Shown here in pieces: positions 43,975-52,812 of a DNA stretch of 64,000 bases. Location of the stretch: NCBI RefSeq assembly GCF_006265175.1, contig NZ_VDCQ01000035.1:1-64000 (forward strand). Reading direction: 5' to 3'. This DNA is from Paenibacillus hemerocallicola. Its GTDB lineage: Bacteria > Bacillota > Bacilli > Paenibacillales > NBRC-103111. Below the pieces are notes generated by a model that had not been told where the DNA came from, did no database searches, and saw only the letters and a list, made by a program, of their open reading frames with translations. A program made the position numbers and the translations under genes. Numbering within the stretch: the first letter of the stretch is position 1; each line of letters opens with the position of its first letter.

Positions 43975-45366
43975 ATGCGCAGAGAGAACGAACTGAGATA
44001 TACGGAATTGGCCAATATTTTACGCGAGCAAATCTATTCGGGCTATATCAAGCCCGGGGAGTACTTGTTGTCGGAAAACCGGTTGAGCGAATATTACGGC
44101 ATGAGTCGGACATCCGTCAGGGCAACCCTGGACAAACTGATGCAAGAGGGCCTCATCGTGAAGCAGCCTTCCCGAGGCTCTATGGTGTCGCCCGATCTGA
44201 TTATACCGGGGGAACAGCATAAGACGTTGCAAATCGTATGTACTTCCCCCTCCGAATTCATGAATGCTTGCCTACCGATCGTCATAGAGACATTCGAACG
44301 CGAGCATCCCCATGTCAAAGTGAAAGTGATCGGCTATCCCGCCGGCTCGTTCTGGGACTGTCTGAACGGCGGCATGGAGCCTGACCTGCTGCTGATTACC
44401 GATCGGCAATACGCCGATATCGAGAGCGACGAAGCGTTCGGCGAGTTTCACGTTTCGGTGTCCAAATCCGCTTCCGGCATCTATCCGAAGCTGCTGTCGG
44501 CATTCCGGGGGGACGGCAAGTTCAAAGCGATCCCGGTGACGTTCTCGACCATATTCATGGCGTATAATCCCGGTTTGTTCGAGAAATACAACGTACCGAA
44601 GCCGACCGCGGATTGGGTGCGGGAAGATCTGCTGCGCGCCGCGCAAAAATTGACGCTAGATACGAACGGCGACGGCATCACGGACCAGTACGGCCTATCG
44701 TTGTCATCCACCTTCAGCCGTTGGCTCGTTTTCGCTCTGCAAAACGATGTCCGCTTCTTCACGAAATCCGACCAAATCGAATCGCTTCAAAACTCGCTGG
44801 ACTTCATCCACGACCTGCTCTTCCGCTACAAAATTGCGACCTTGTTCCAGAGCCGGCGTTTTCTCATCAATGGGGACGCGTTTCCCAGGCAGCGGGCAGC
44901 CATGGTGCTGACCACGTCAATGGAATTGGCCGGTTGGAGAAAGCAGATGCCGTTCGAACCCCAAGTCACGGCGATGCCGTTCGGCCCGTCGGAAGCAACG
45001 ACGGCAGTGGCCAATCTGTTCGCTATTCCTTCCACGTGCCGCAATTACGAACTGGCCAATCTATTCGTCCAAACCGCGATCCGGGAAGATGTCCAGAAAA
45101 CGATGGTCGAGCGGACCCGGTTCATCTCCGTACTGAAACAAGTAAACCCGCAGGTGTGGAGCGACGATTATTTGCATTCGCTTAACATTCATAACGGCGA
45201 TATCGAAAACAGTTATTTCCTGCACGAGCTGTTTCCGAATCCGATCGATATTCTTGACCTGGAGCAAGGGATGGAATGGTTTTGGGCCGGCTTGGAACCG
45301 GCCGCCTCTTTCGCCGGGCAGCTGCACGACATTATTGCGCGCCGGTTCAGCGATAATCGGGCATAG
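43975..45366 (+). CDS. GntR helix-turn-helix fused to a solute-binding-protein domain
   Basis: 463 residues, no signal peptide or lipobox, so cytoplasmic. Residues 5-75 are a GntR winged helix (YTELANILREQIYSGYIKPG, LSEYYGMSRTSVRATLDKL). Residues about 85-440 resemble a family 1 extracellular sugar SBP (FEREHPHVKVKVIGYPAG, FSTIFMAYNPGLFEKYNVPK, NGDGITDQYGLSL). The usual GntR effector domain is replaced by an SBP fold, so it probably binds an imported oligosaccharide and changes operator binding. It is divergent from the deacetylase-DegT-lyase-SBP-beta-helix operon, with two matched inverted repeats between. It may have evolved from an SBP of this very system. AAGGATAGG precedes the ATG. Confidence 0.88.
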   Translation: MRRENELRYTELANILREQIYSGYIKPGEYLLSENRLSEYYGMSRTSVRATLDKLMQEGLIVKQPSRGSMVSPDLIIPGEQHKTLQIVCTSPSEFMNACLPIVIETFEREHPHVKVKVIGYPAGSFWDCLNGGMEPDLLLITDRQYADIESDEAFGEFHVSVSKSASGIYPKLLSAFRGDGKFKAIPVTFSTIFMAYNPGLFEKYNVPKPTADWVREDLLRAAQKLTLDTNGDGITDQYGLSLSSTFSRWLVFALQNDVRFFTKSDQIESLQNSLDFIHDLLFRYKIATLFQSRRFLINGDAFPRQRAAMVLTTSMELAGWRKQMPFEPQVTAMPFGPSEATTAVANLFAIPSTCRNYELANLFVQTAIREDVQKTMVERTRFISVLKQVNPQVWSDDYLHSLNIHNGDIENSYFLHELFPNPIDILDLEQGMEWFWAGLEPAASFAGQLHDIIARRFSDNRA

Positions 45367-45518
45367 CCAGTCTAGTCGCAGAGGCGAGTTCGTGGCGCAT
45401 TCCGCTACTGCCGCCGCGAGCCGAACCTTGCTAATGCATTTTTCCCAGTATTCATTTCATCGCCTATCGCTTTATAATAGGGGAAAACTATCTTTTATCT
45501 GTTGCAAGGAGCTTTGTT

Positions 45519-47084
45519 ATGACAAAAAGTGCCAATCCGCCGTTAAACGATGAGCAATGGTCGCAGTTGCTGAAGTATGCAGCTGATTCTTTCAATGAAG
45601 TCACCCTGAGTCGAGGGTTTCAATATTTCAAACAGCAGTACGTCACCTCCCTGTACATTACCGAGAATCGTGCGGTTCAAGCGAAGGTAACCGGCTCTGA
45701 AGACTACAAGGTTACACTCCTACTGGAACAGCTCAGATCCAGCTCTTGCACCTGCCCCGTCCACACCTACTGCAAGCATCAGGCTGCGGTTATGATGGAG
45801 CTGGCCAACCGACTCGGATACCCGGCTACCCAGATCGTGAATGCCAAGCAACACCTTTTGCGGGCCGCAGCGATCCCGTCTGCCGAGTCACTGCTCAAGG
45901 AATTGCCCCACATGAATGTATACGGCTGGCATGAATTCATGAACCAAGCTACATCTCTTGTGAGACCCGGTTATGATCAGGGGATGTACATAGAGGCACT
46001 GCGGTATCAGTTGTCTAATCACATGAAGGGTCCCACTCCGTTCACGGCAATGGACTTGATCTACTTCGAGCTGCATCAACACTTGTTCATTCTGCGGAAG
46101 GTATCCGAGCTGAGCGCTCAGGGCAGCTCAGCCCACATTATTTCTCATGCGACGTACCGGCTGTACGATGAAGTGCATGCCCTCCTGCACCAGAAAGCAA
46201 CCCTGTTCAACTTCACGCTCTCAGCAGAACGTCTGAAGCAAACGTTAAGCTACCTCCGGCAGCAGATAGCGGAAGAGAAAGGCCATAAGTACCTGGAATA
46301 CGGCCTGTATACGGCGATGTGGAACTACTGGATCGCGCCCCAGCCTGAGGCCGACTACTGGGTGTCTCAAGAGTTGAACGCCATGGAGCAGCAGACTGCC
46401 GATATTGGCTCCTCTTCTCTAGCAGCGGCAAAAGCTTTCCTATATCTGCATCAAGCCAAAAGCAGTGAAGCATGGGCGGCGCTAGAAGCAAGCGGTACGT
46501 TAGCCAAAGCACCGGCGAGTCTATTTCTCCCTTTTCTGAAACTCCTGTCAAGTTCTGGCGAGTGGGGAGCGTTGGTCGATTGGTTAAAGCGAACGGCCTC
46601 GCACTTCTATGGTCCCATGACCAAGGAACGCGTAGCCTATATGGGGTATTGGAAAGAAGCGGTTGAGCATGTTCCTGAAGCCGAGGAGCTGCTATGGAAC
46701 GTACTGGAAGGGATGTTGCCCCATTCGACCCCGGTTATCGAGGATATGCTGTACGAGCGGCAAAACTGGAAGGCATGGGTCGAGATGCAGATCCTCCTGG
46801 AACGTGATCCCTTCTATCATCGGGTAAGTGTATTGCAGCCCATCGAGAAGGAGGCGCCAGAGCTTCTTCTTCCTTACTACCATCAAGCCATCGAGCACTA
46901 TGTCTCCCTCAAAAACCGGCAGGATTACAAGGCAGCGGTCAAGCTGCTTAAACGTCTGGTCAAAGTGTACAAGAAGATGAAGCAGAACGAGCGTTGGGAC
47001 AGCTTTTTCTCTCGATTCATGGAACGAAACAGCCGGCTGCGGGCACTGCATGAGGAATTAAAGAAAGGAAAGCTGTTGGAATGA
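45519..47084 (+). CDS. ywqB: SWIM zinc-finger protein
   Basis: 521 residues. The SWIM motif CTCPVHTYCKHQ (about 77-88; CxC...CxH) binds zinc and is thought to contact DNA or protein. The rest is helical without known catalytic motifs. AGGAG precedes the ATG. It overlaps the SNF2 helicase gene by four bases (ATGA), the same order as ywqB-ywqA of B. subtilis, so the two proteins probably work together on DNA or chromatin-like substrates. The symbol is given by this family and order. Confidence 0.85.
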   Translation: MTKSANPPLNDEQWSQLLKYAADSFNEVTLSRGFQYFKQQYVTSLYITENRAVQAKVTGSEDYKVTLLLEQLRSSSCTCPVHTYCKHQAAVMMELANRLGYPATQIVNAKQHLLRAAAIPSAESLLKELPHMNVYGWHEFMNQATSLVRPGYDQGMYIEALRYQLSNHMKGPTPFTAMDLIYFELHQHLFILRKVSELSAQGSSAHIISHATYRLYDEVHALLHQKATLFNFTLSAERLKQTLSYLRQQIAEEKGHKYLEYGLYTAMWNYWIAPQPEADYWVSQELNAMEQQTADIGSSSLAAAKAFLYLHQAKSSEAWAALEASGTLAKAPASLFLPFLKLLSSSGEWGALVDWLKRTASHFYGPMTKERVAYMGYWKEAVEHVPEAEELLWNVLEGMLPHSTPVIEDMLYERQNWKAWVEMQILLERDPFYHRVSVLQPIEKEAPELLLPYYHQAIEHYVSLKNRQDYKAAVKLLKRLVKVYKKMKQNERWDSFFSRFMERNSRLRALHEELKKGKLLE

Positions 47085-50020
47085 GTGCGAAACTATGCGA
47101 TATGTCTATACATGCAATACTGACGGATGACGGAGATGCCTTGCTATGGGGGCTGAAGGATGGACGCACGGTAAGCGGAGATACGTTCCGCAAATTAATG
47201 TTCGCCTGGCACGAGCCCTCCTGCTACGGAACAACACTGGAGCTGCAGCAGGCCGGGGAGCTTGTCGTGACGGTCCTCCCTTCGGAGATGGTGCTCCCCT
47301 TCTTCGCCGAGCCGAATCTCATGGACATTCTCCGCTGGGAAGGCGGGGACGAAGGGACCAAGGGATTATTCGAGGCTGCACCGCTTCTATACCGAGAAGC
47401 TCAAGCGGGCCGCTATATGCCTAGCTACAGCGCTTATCGGAATGGGAAGCTGCAATGGACTTGGGAGGCGGATTCCGACGAGCTGGAACAGCTCAATTGG
47501 GAGGCGCTAAATAGTTTGGACTCTTCCGGCGACAAACTGTCCGGATTGCGCTCCGCCTTCTCGGCCGCCGTATCGATGAAGCACTATGCGGAAGAAGCTG
47601 CCGTGTCCGATCTACGGCGGGAGTATCCCGCCTTGTTCCAACGACCGCAGCCGGCAGACTCGACTATGGTGCTGACGGAGGAGGAGTGGCTCGTATCGCT
47701 CGGTTGGAAGCCGGACCTGTCTCCCTTCCGCCCCACTCTGCAACTGCTCGAGCCGGAAGAAGAGCAAGACGAATGGCGCCTGCGTCTGGTGCTGCAGGAC
47801 AAGAGCGAAGGATCGACACTTGTGCCGATCCGCCTCGCTACAGACGGACAAGCTTCCGGCGTATGGACGCCCGACTGGAGCCCTTTCATCCGAGAGCGTT
47901 CTCCCGGATGGGCAGCCAGGCTCCTCGCGACGCTTCCGAACGCGAACAGCCGCGGCGAGCTGTTCGCTGCGCCGTTAAGCGACGAGGCTGCTTGGCACTT
48001 CCTGACCACGGACAGCCGCCAATTGCTCAGTGACGGCTGGAATGTCATGCTGCCCGGCTGGTGGGAAGCCGCCTCGAAGCGGAAGCCCCGTCTACGCGCA
48101 CAGGTTACACCCGATGTAGGCGGCAGAGGCCAGTCGTTGTTCGGGCTGAACGCCTTGGTCGACTTCGACTGGCGCATTGCGATCGGCGATGCGGATCTGA
48201 ACGAAGCTGAATTCGCAGAGCTGCTGAGCCACAAGGAGCGATTGATCCGCTTCCGCGGCGAATGGGTCATCTTGGACCCTGCTCTGCTGGAGAAAATCCG
48301 GAGGCTCATGGCAAGCGTGAATCCGGAAGAAGGCTTGTCCCTGCAGGACATTCTCCAACTCCACTTGTTAAGTGAATCGGAGCAAGAGGGAACAGGCAGG
48401 AACGGGCGGTCATCCCGAGAAGATGCGGGCGATCCCGAAGACGAGGAAGAACAGCTTCGACTGGAGGTGGAGTTGAATACTCACCTCTTGGCACTGCTCC
48501 GTCAGCTTGGGCAGCCTTCGGAATTAGCTCCGCTACCTGTACCTGACGGACTGCGCGCTGAGCTGCGAGGCTACCAGCGTGAAGGGTTCACCTGGCTCAG
48601 CCATCTGAGAACGTTCGGGCTGGGCGCCTGTCTAGCCGATGATATGGGACTCGGGAAAACGGTTCAATTCATCACCTATTTGCTCCAGCACCGAGCAGAG
48701 TTCGAATTCCCCGCCCTACTCATCTGTCCAACTTCGGTGTTGGGCAACTGGCAGAAGGAGCTTGCCCGATTCGCCCCTGAGCTGAGGGTTAAGCTTCATT
48801 ATGGGAAGGGACGGCTCCCTCGCGAGGAGATTGCTGAGGCTGTGAAGGATACAGACGTCGTCATCACCTCCTATACAACGGCGCTGTTGGATCAGGAATT
48901 GCTGCAGGAGATCGTATGGAGCTCCCTATGTCTCGACGAAGCCCAGAACATCAAGAACGCGCAGAACAAGCAATCGGTCGCCATCCGCTCCCTACAAGCA
49001 AGGCACCGCATTGCAATGACCGGAACGCCGATAGAGAACCGGTTGTCGGAGCTGTGGTCGATTTACGACTTCCTCAACCCGGGTTACCTGGGGAACCAGC
49101 GCGGGTTCCAGCATCGGTTCGCCAATCCCATCGAGAAGCATCAGGATGCGGAGCGAACGGCCCAGCTCCAGAAGCTCGTCAAGCCATTCATGCTGCGGCG
49201 CAAGAAGAACGATCCCGCGATCCAGCTCGATTTGCCGGACAAGCAGGAGATGAAAGTATATATCAACCTGACCGCCGAGCAGGGAGCGCTTTACGAGCAG
49301 TCGGTCAAGCATCTGATGGAGCGGATGAACAATCTGGAAGGTATCGAGCGCAAGGGAGCCATTCTCGCCGCCTTGACCCAGCTCAAGCAGCTGTGCGACC
49401 ATCCCGTGTTGCTGACGAAGGAAGCTGTGCCGCCCGAGGAAATCTTGCAGCTCGAAGAGCACCGGGATGTGTTCATCACCCGATCTGCGAAGCTGGAACG
49501 ACTCGTTGCTATGGTCGACGAGCTGCGGGACGAGGGCGATTCCTGCCTGATCTTCACCCAGTATGTAGGCATGGGCCGCATGTTGGCCGACGTGCTGCGG
49601 GTGCATCGGGGCGAGTCCGTGCTGTACCTGAATGGCAGCACGCCCAAAGCGGAACGCGATAAGATGATCGACTCGTTCCAGGCGGGAGACGGTTCGGGAC
49701 CCGGCATCTTCGTCCTGTCGCTGAAGGCCGGCGGAGTCGGTCTCAACCTGACGGCGGCCAATCACGTATTCCACTTCGACCGCTGGTGGAACCCGGCTGT
49801 CGAGAACCAAGCGACCGACCGCGCCTATCGGATGGGACAGAAGCGCAATGTGCAGGTGCACAAGTTCATTTCCCTCGGCACGTTGGAGGAGAAGATCGAC
49901 GAGATGCTGGAGAGCAAGATGAGCTTGAGCGAAAATGTCATCTCCACCTCCGAAGGCTGGATTACCGAGCTCTCGAACGACGAGCTTCGCGACCTGTTCA
50001 CGCTGCGGCAATCGTGGTAA
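47081..50020 (+). CDS. ywqA: SNF2-family DNA helicase/translocase
   Basis: 979 residues. An N-terminal bacterial SNF2-associated region (about 1-440) and an acidic stretch (near 450-470) precede the ATPase core: DDMGLGKTVQFITYLL (Walker A, near 520), CLDEAQNIKN (DEAQ box near 618), AMTGTPIENRLSELWSIYDF (motif III/IV), then lobe 2 with LIFTQYVGMGRML, LSLKAGGVGLNLTAANHVFH and ATDRAYRMGQKRNVQVHKFI (motif VI). It moves along DNA by ATP hydrolysis without classical strand separation. It is translationally coupled to the SWIM protein. The exact role in DNA repair or transcription is not known. Confidence 0.92.
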   Translation: MSAKLCDMSIHAILTDDGDALLWGLKDGRTVSGDTFRKLMFAWHEPSCYGTTLELQQAGELVVTVLPSEMVLPFFAEPNLMDILRWEGGDEGTKGLFEAAPLLYREAQAGRYMPSYSAYRNGKLQWTWEADSDELEQLNWEALNSLDSSGDKLSGLRSAFSAAVSMKHYAEEAAVSDLRREYPALFQRPQPADSTMVLTEEEWLVSLGWKPDLSPFRPTLQLLEPEEEQDEWRLRLVLQDKSEGSTLVPIRLATDGQASGVWTPDWSPFIRERSPGWAARLLATLPNANSRGELFAAPLSDEAAWHFLTTDSRQLLSDGWNVMLPGWWEAASKRKPRLRAQVTPDVGGRGQSLFGLNALVDFDWRIAIGDADLNEAEFAELLSHKERLIRFRGEWVILDPALLEKIRRLMASVNPEEGLSLQDILQLHLLSESEQEGTGRNGRSSREDAGDPEDEEEQLRLEVELNTHLLALLRQLGQPSELAPLPVPDGLRAELRGYQREGFTWLSHLRTFGLGACLADDMGLGKTVQFITYLLQHRAEFEFPALLICPTSVLGNWQKELARFAPELRVKLHYGKGRLPREEIAEAVKDTDVVITSYTTALLDQELLQEIVWSSLCLDEAQNIKNAQNKQSVAIRSLQARHRIAMTGTPIENRLSELWSIYDFLNPGYLGNQRGFQHRFANPIEKHQDAERTAQLQKLVKPFMLRRKKNDPAIQLDLPDKQEMKVYINLTAEQGALYEQSVKHLMERMNNLEGIERKGAILAALTQLKQLCDHPVLLTKEAVPPEEILQLEEHRDVFITRSAKLERLVAMVDELRDEGDSCLIFTQYVGMGRMLADVLRVHRGESVLYLNGSTPKAERDKMIDSFQAGDGSGPGIFVLSLKAGGVGLNLTAANHVFHFDRWWNPAVENQATDRAYRMGQKRNVQVHKFISLGTLEEKIDEMLESKMSLSENVISTSEGWITELSNDELRDLFTLRQSW

Positions 50021-50038
50021 TACGGATACATGAACAAC

Positions 50039-50068
50039 CTGACCGGGAGTCCTTAGATCCCCGGTCAG
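50039..50068 (+). terminator. Hairpin after the SNF2 helicase gene
   Basis: CTGACCGGG/CCCGGTCAG stem with a 12-base loop, followed by GCTGTTGGTGGTT. It begins 19 bases after the stop codon. Confidence 0.6.
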
Positions 50069-50243
50069 GCTGTTGGTGGTTACGTTCGGCCAGACTTATA
50101 CGGGTCAGTCTGCATTCGGTGCGGATCAGCAATTCTTCCCTTCCATTATGAACTCGGCAGATCATTATTATCGCGCTTATCGCTGAGTTGTATTAATCGC
50201 TTATGAATGAACTATCACACTCACAGTGTAGCGAGGAACGATT

Positions 50244-50912
50244 ATGTATAAGATTATGGTGATTGAAGATAGTGTTGAGCTTCGGAATGAAATGATCGTT
50301 CTGTTAAGAAGAAATGGCTATGACGGTTACGCCCCCGAGCAATTCGATACGATCATTTCCGATATACGGGTGACGAATCCCCATCTCATTCTGCTCGATA
50401 TCAACTTGCCTGGGCAGGACGGGTTCCAGCTTTGTACAGAGATTCGCACCTTCTCGCAGGTGCCGATTATGTTCGTTACCAGTCGCAATACCGACATGGA
50501 TGAGCTGATGTGCATGACGCTCGGCGGTGATGATTATATAAGCAAGCCTTATAATACATCGATCTTAGTTGCCCGCATATCCGCGCTACTTAAGAGAACG
50601 TATGGCAACAGCAGCAGCCAGGATCAATTGACTCACGGTGCAGTGACACTTCATTTAGCGACCAGCAGGCTGGAAGCCAATAATCATTTCGTCGAGTTGA
50701 CCAAGAATGAATTGAAGATTATGCATTATCTCTTTATGCACAAGAAACGAATCGTATCTCGGCTCGACTTGGTAGAATACCTATGGGATAACGAAATGTT
50801 TGTCGATGACAATTCATTAAGCGTCAACATCAACCGAATACGAAACAAGCTGCAAGCCCTTGGTCTCGAGGAGTATATCATGACAAAGCGCGGACAAGGA
50901 TATAGAATATGA
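50244..50912 (+). CDS. Response regulator of BceR type (OmpR family)
   Basis: 222 residues: receiver domain (MVIEDSVELR, phospho-Asp in LILLDINLPGQDG, Lys in DDYISKPYN) and an OmpR winged helix (LTKNELKIMHYLFMHKKRIV, DNSLSVNINRIRNKL). AGGA precedes the ATG. It overlaps the kinase gene by four bases. It activates the ABC transporter genes downstream when a peptide antibiotic is sensed, as BceR does. Confidence 0.92.
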   Translation: MYKIMVIEDSVELRNEMIVLLRRNGYDGYAPEQFDTIISDIRVTNPHLILLDINLPGQDGFQLCTEIRTFSQVPIMFVTSRNTDMDELMCMTLGGDDYISKPYNTSILVARISALLKRTYGNSSSQDQLTHGAVTLHLATSRLEANNHFVELTKNELKIMHYLFMHKKRIVSRLDLVEYLWDNEMFVDDNSLSVNINRIRNKLQALGLEEYIMTKRGQGYRI

Positions 50913-51931
50913 CTTTATTCACATATATGAAGGACAGGCTGCTCCTCATTGTGCTGCATGTCGTTTGCATGGTTCTGCTGGCTGCTTTTTTGAGGCTGGT
51001 TGGCAATGATGCCACTGTTATCCTACTCATTATCTTCATCTGGACACTTATAATAGCTGCATATTTTACCGTTCATTTTGTAGTCCGACAAAGCTTTTTC
51101 GATCGTTTAAGCGAGCTGTCGAATTCCCTTGAGCAACGGTATTTGATCGCAGAAGTGATGGATCGGCCCGTTCGGATGGAGGATGTGGAATACTATCGCC
51201 TGATCAAGGCCGCGGGCAAGTCCATGACCGAGCATGTTACCGAGGTTCGCGGTGAACGCAAGGAATATAAGGAGTACATCGAGCAGTGGGTGCATGAGAT
51301 CAAGACGCCCATTGCCGCTATCCAATTAATGTGCGACAACCATAAGTCTGATGTTACCCGCAAGATTCTGATGGAGCTCGAGAAGACGGATCAATATGTC
51401 GAACAAGCTCTATACTATGCACGCTGCGAGCAGGTTGAGAAGGATTACTTGATCAAGGAGATGTCCTTATCCGAGTGTGTCCATTCCGCTATCCTGAAGA
51501 ACAAGCAGCTGCTCATCCAGAATGGGATTCAGATTCAGACCGAACAACTGGATCGCACCGTCTATTCCGACAGTAAATGGATTGAATTTATCGTCAACCA
51601 ACTGCTCCTCAATGCGGTCAAGTACCGCAAGCAGAGACAGGAAGCCTCTACGATCGCCATCTATGCAGAAGCTGTGAGAAACGGGGTCGGACTCGTAATT
51701 CGGGATGATGGAATCGGAATTGTGGAGAGTGAATTACCGCGTCTGTTTGAGCTCGGATTTACCGGGTCTAATGGCAGGCACAATCAGAAATCGACCGGAA
51801 TCGGCCTCTATCTGTGCAAGCGGCTATGCGACAAGCTCGGGCTCGAGATCGCGATCAGCTCGATACGAAATGAATATACAGCGGTGACGATCTTCTTTCC
51901 GATCGGTACCTTGTACAAGGTGCAAGGATAA
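50909..51931 (+). CDS. Intramembrane-sensing histidine kinase of BceS type
   Basis: 340 residues. Two membrane helices (about 10-31 and 36-60) with almost no outside loop are the mark of intramembrane-sensing kinases. They are followed by a short coiled segment, the H box HEIKTPIAAIQL, N box NQLLLNAVKY and G boxes GLVIRDDGIG and STGIGLYLCK. Such kinases do not bind the antibiotic themselves; the partner ABC transporter passes the signal by its transport activity. Directly upstream of that transporter. Confidence 0.92.
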   Translation: MTLFTYMKDRLLLIVLHVVCMVLLAAFLRLVGNDATVILLIIFIWTLIIAAYFTVHFVVRQSFFDRLSELSNSLEQRYLIAEVMDRPVRMEDVEYYRLIKAAGKSMTEHVTEVRGERKEYKEYIEQWVHEIKTPIAAIQLMCDNHKSDVTRKILMELEKTDQYVEQALYYARCEQVEKDYLIKEMSLSECVHSAILKNKQLLIQNGIQIQTEQLDRTVYSDSKWIEFIVNQLLLNAVKYRKQRQEASTIAIYAEAVRNGVGLVIRDDGIGIVESELPRLFELGFTGSNGRHNQKSTGIGLYLCKRLCDKLGLEIAISSIRNEYTAVTIFFPIGTLYKVQG

Positions 51932-52044
51932 TCTCCTTGCTTCTATTTCTTTATACGCTATCTAACAATAATGAAAGAATATATTAAGGCAAATGGATAC
52001 AGAAGCGGTGTGAATCGTTGGATAATGATAACGAGGTGATTCAC

Positions 52045-52812
52045 ATGACAACATTATTAAACATCGTCAACATCGAGAAATATTACGGCAACAAGAAGCA
52101 AGTGACCAAAGCGATTGATACTATCAGCTTTCAAGTCGCAGCAGGAGAGTTCATCGGCGTGATGGGCGCGTCAGGCTCAGGCAAGACGACTCTGCTCAAT
52201 GCGATCGCAACGATTGATCAGGTTAGTGCGGGACATATTTACTTGAACAACACCGACATCACCGAAATATCAGAGCGGGATATTGCAAAGTTTCGTCGAC
52301 AGAATCTAGGGTTTATATTTCAAGACTTCAATCTGCTCGATACGCTGACCATCCAGGAGAATATTGCACTTGCGTTGACTATTAACCAGGTAGATGCTGA
52401 CGCAATCGATAAGCAGGTACAAATGGTGGCGCTGCAGCTAGGCATCGGAGATATTCTGTCCAAGTTTCCATATGAAGTATCGGGCGGGCAGAAGCAGCGC
52501 TGTGCATGTGCTAGAGCGATTGTAACGAAGCCGCAGCTCATCTTGGCAGACGAGCCAACCGGGGCGCTCGATTCCAAGTCGGCTCAGATGCTGCTTGAGT
52601 CCATTTCCGAAATGAATACTAAGCTAGGTGCCACCATTCTGATGGTTACGCATGATGCATTTGCAGCGAGCTACTGCAGCCGAATTTTATTTTTGAAAGA
52701 CGGCACCCTCTTCAACGAATTGATTAAGGGGGAGAAGACGCGCAAGCAATTTTTCAATGAGATTCTGGATGTGATGGCTTTGCTCGGAGGTGACTTGTCC
52801 GATGTACTATAA
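52045..52812 (+). CDS. ABC transporter ATPase of BceA type
   Basis: 255 residues from the ATG at 52045 (AGGTG six bases upstream); an upstream TTG has no ribosome site. Walker A MGASGSGKTTLLNAI, Q-loop GFIFQDFNLLD, signature VSGGQKQR, Walker B LILADEPTGALD, and the switch VTHDAF. It belongs to the MacB/LolD-like group that powers FtsX-type permeases. It overlaps the permease gene by 11 bases. Gives resistance to cell-wall peptide antibiotics of the bacitracin kind and drives signalling; the actual drug is unknown. Confidence 0.92.
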   Translation: MTTLLNIVNIEKYYGNKKQVTKAIDTISFQVAAGEFIGVMGASGSGKTTLLNAIATIDQVSAGHIYLNNTDITEISERDIAKFRRQNLGFIFQDFNLLDTLTIQENIALALTINQVDADAIDKQVQMVALQLGIGDILSKFPYEVSGGQKQRCACARAIVTKPQLILADEPTGALDSKSAQMLLESISEMNTKLGATILMVTHDAFAASYCSRILFLKDGTLFNELIKGEKTRKQFFNEILDVMALLGGDLSDVL

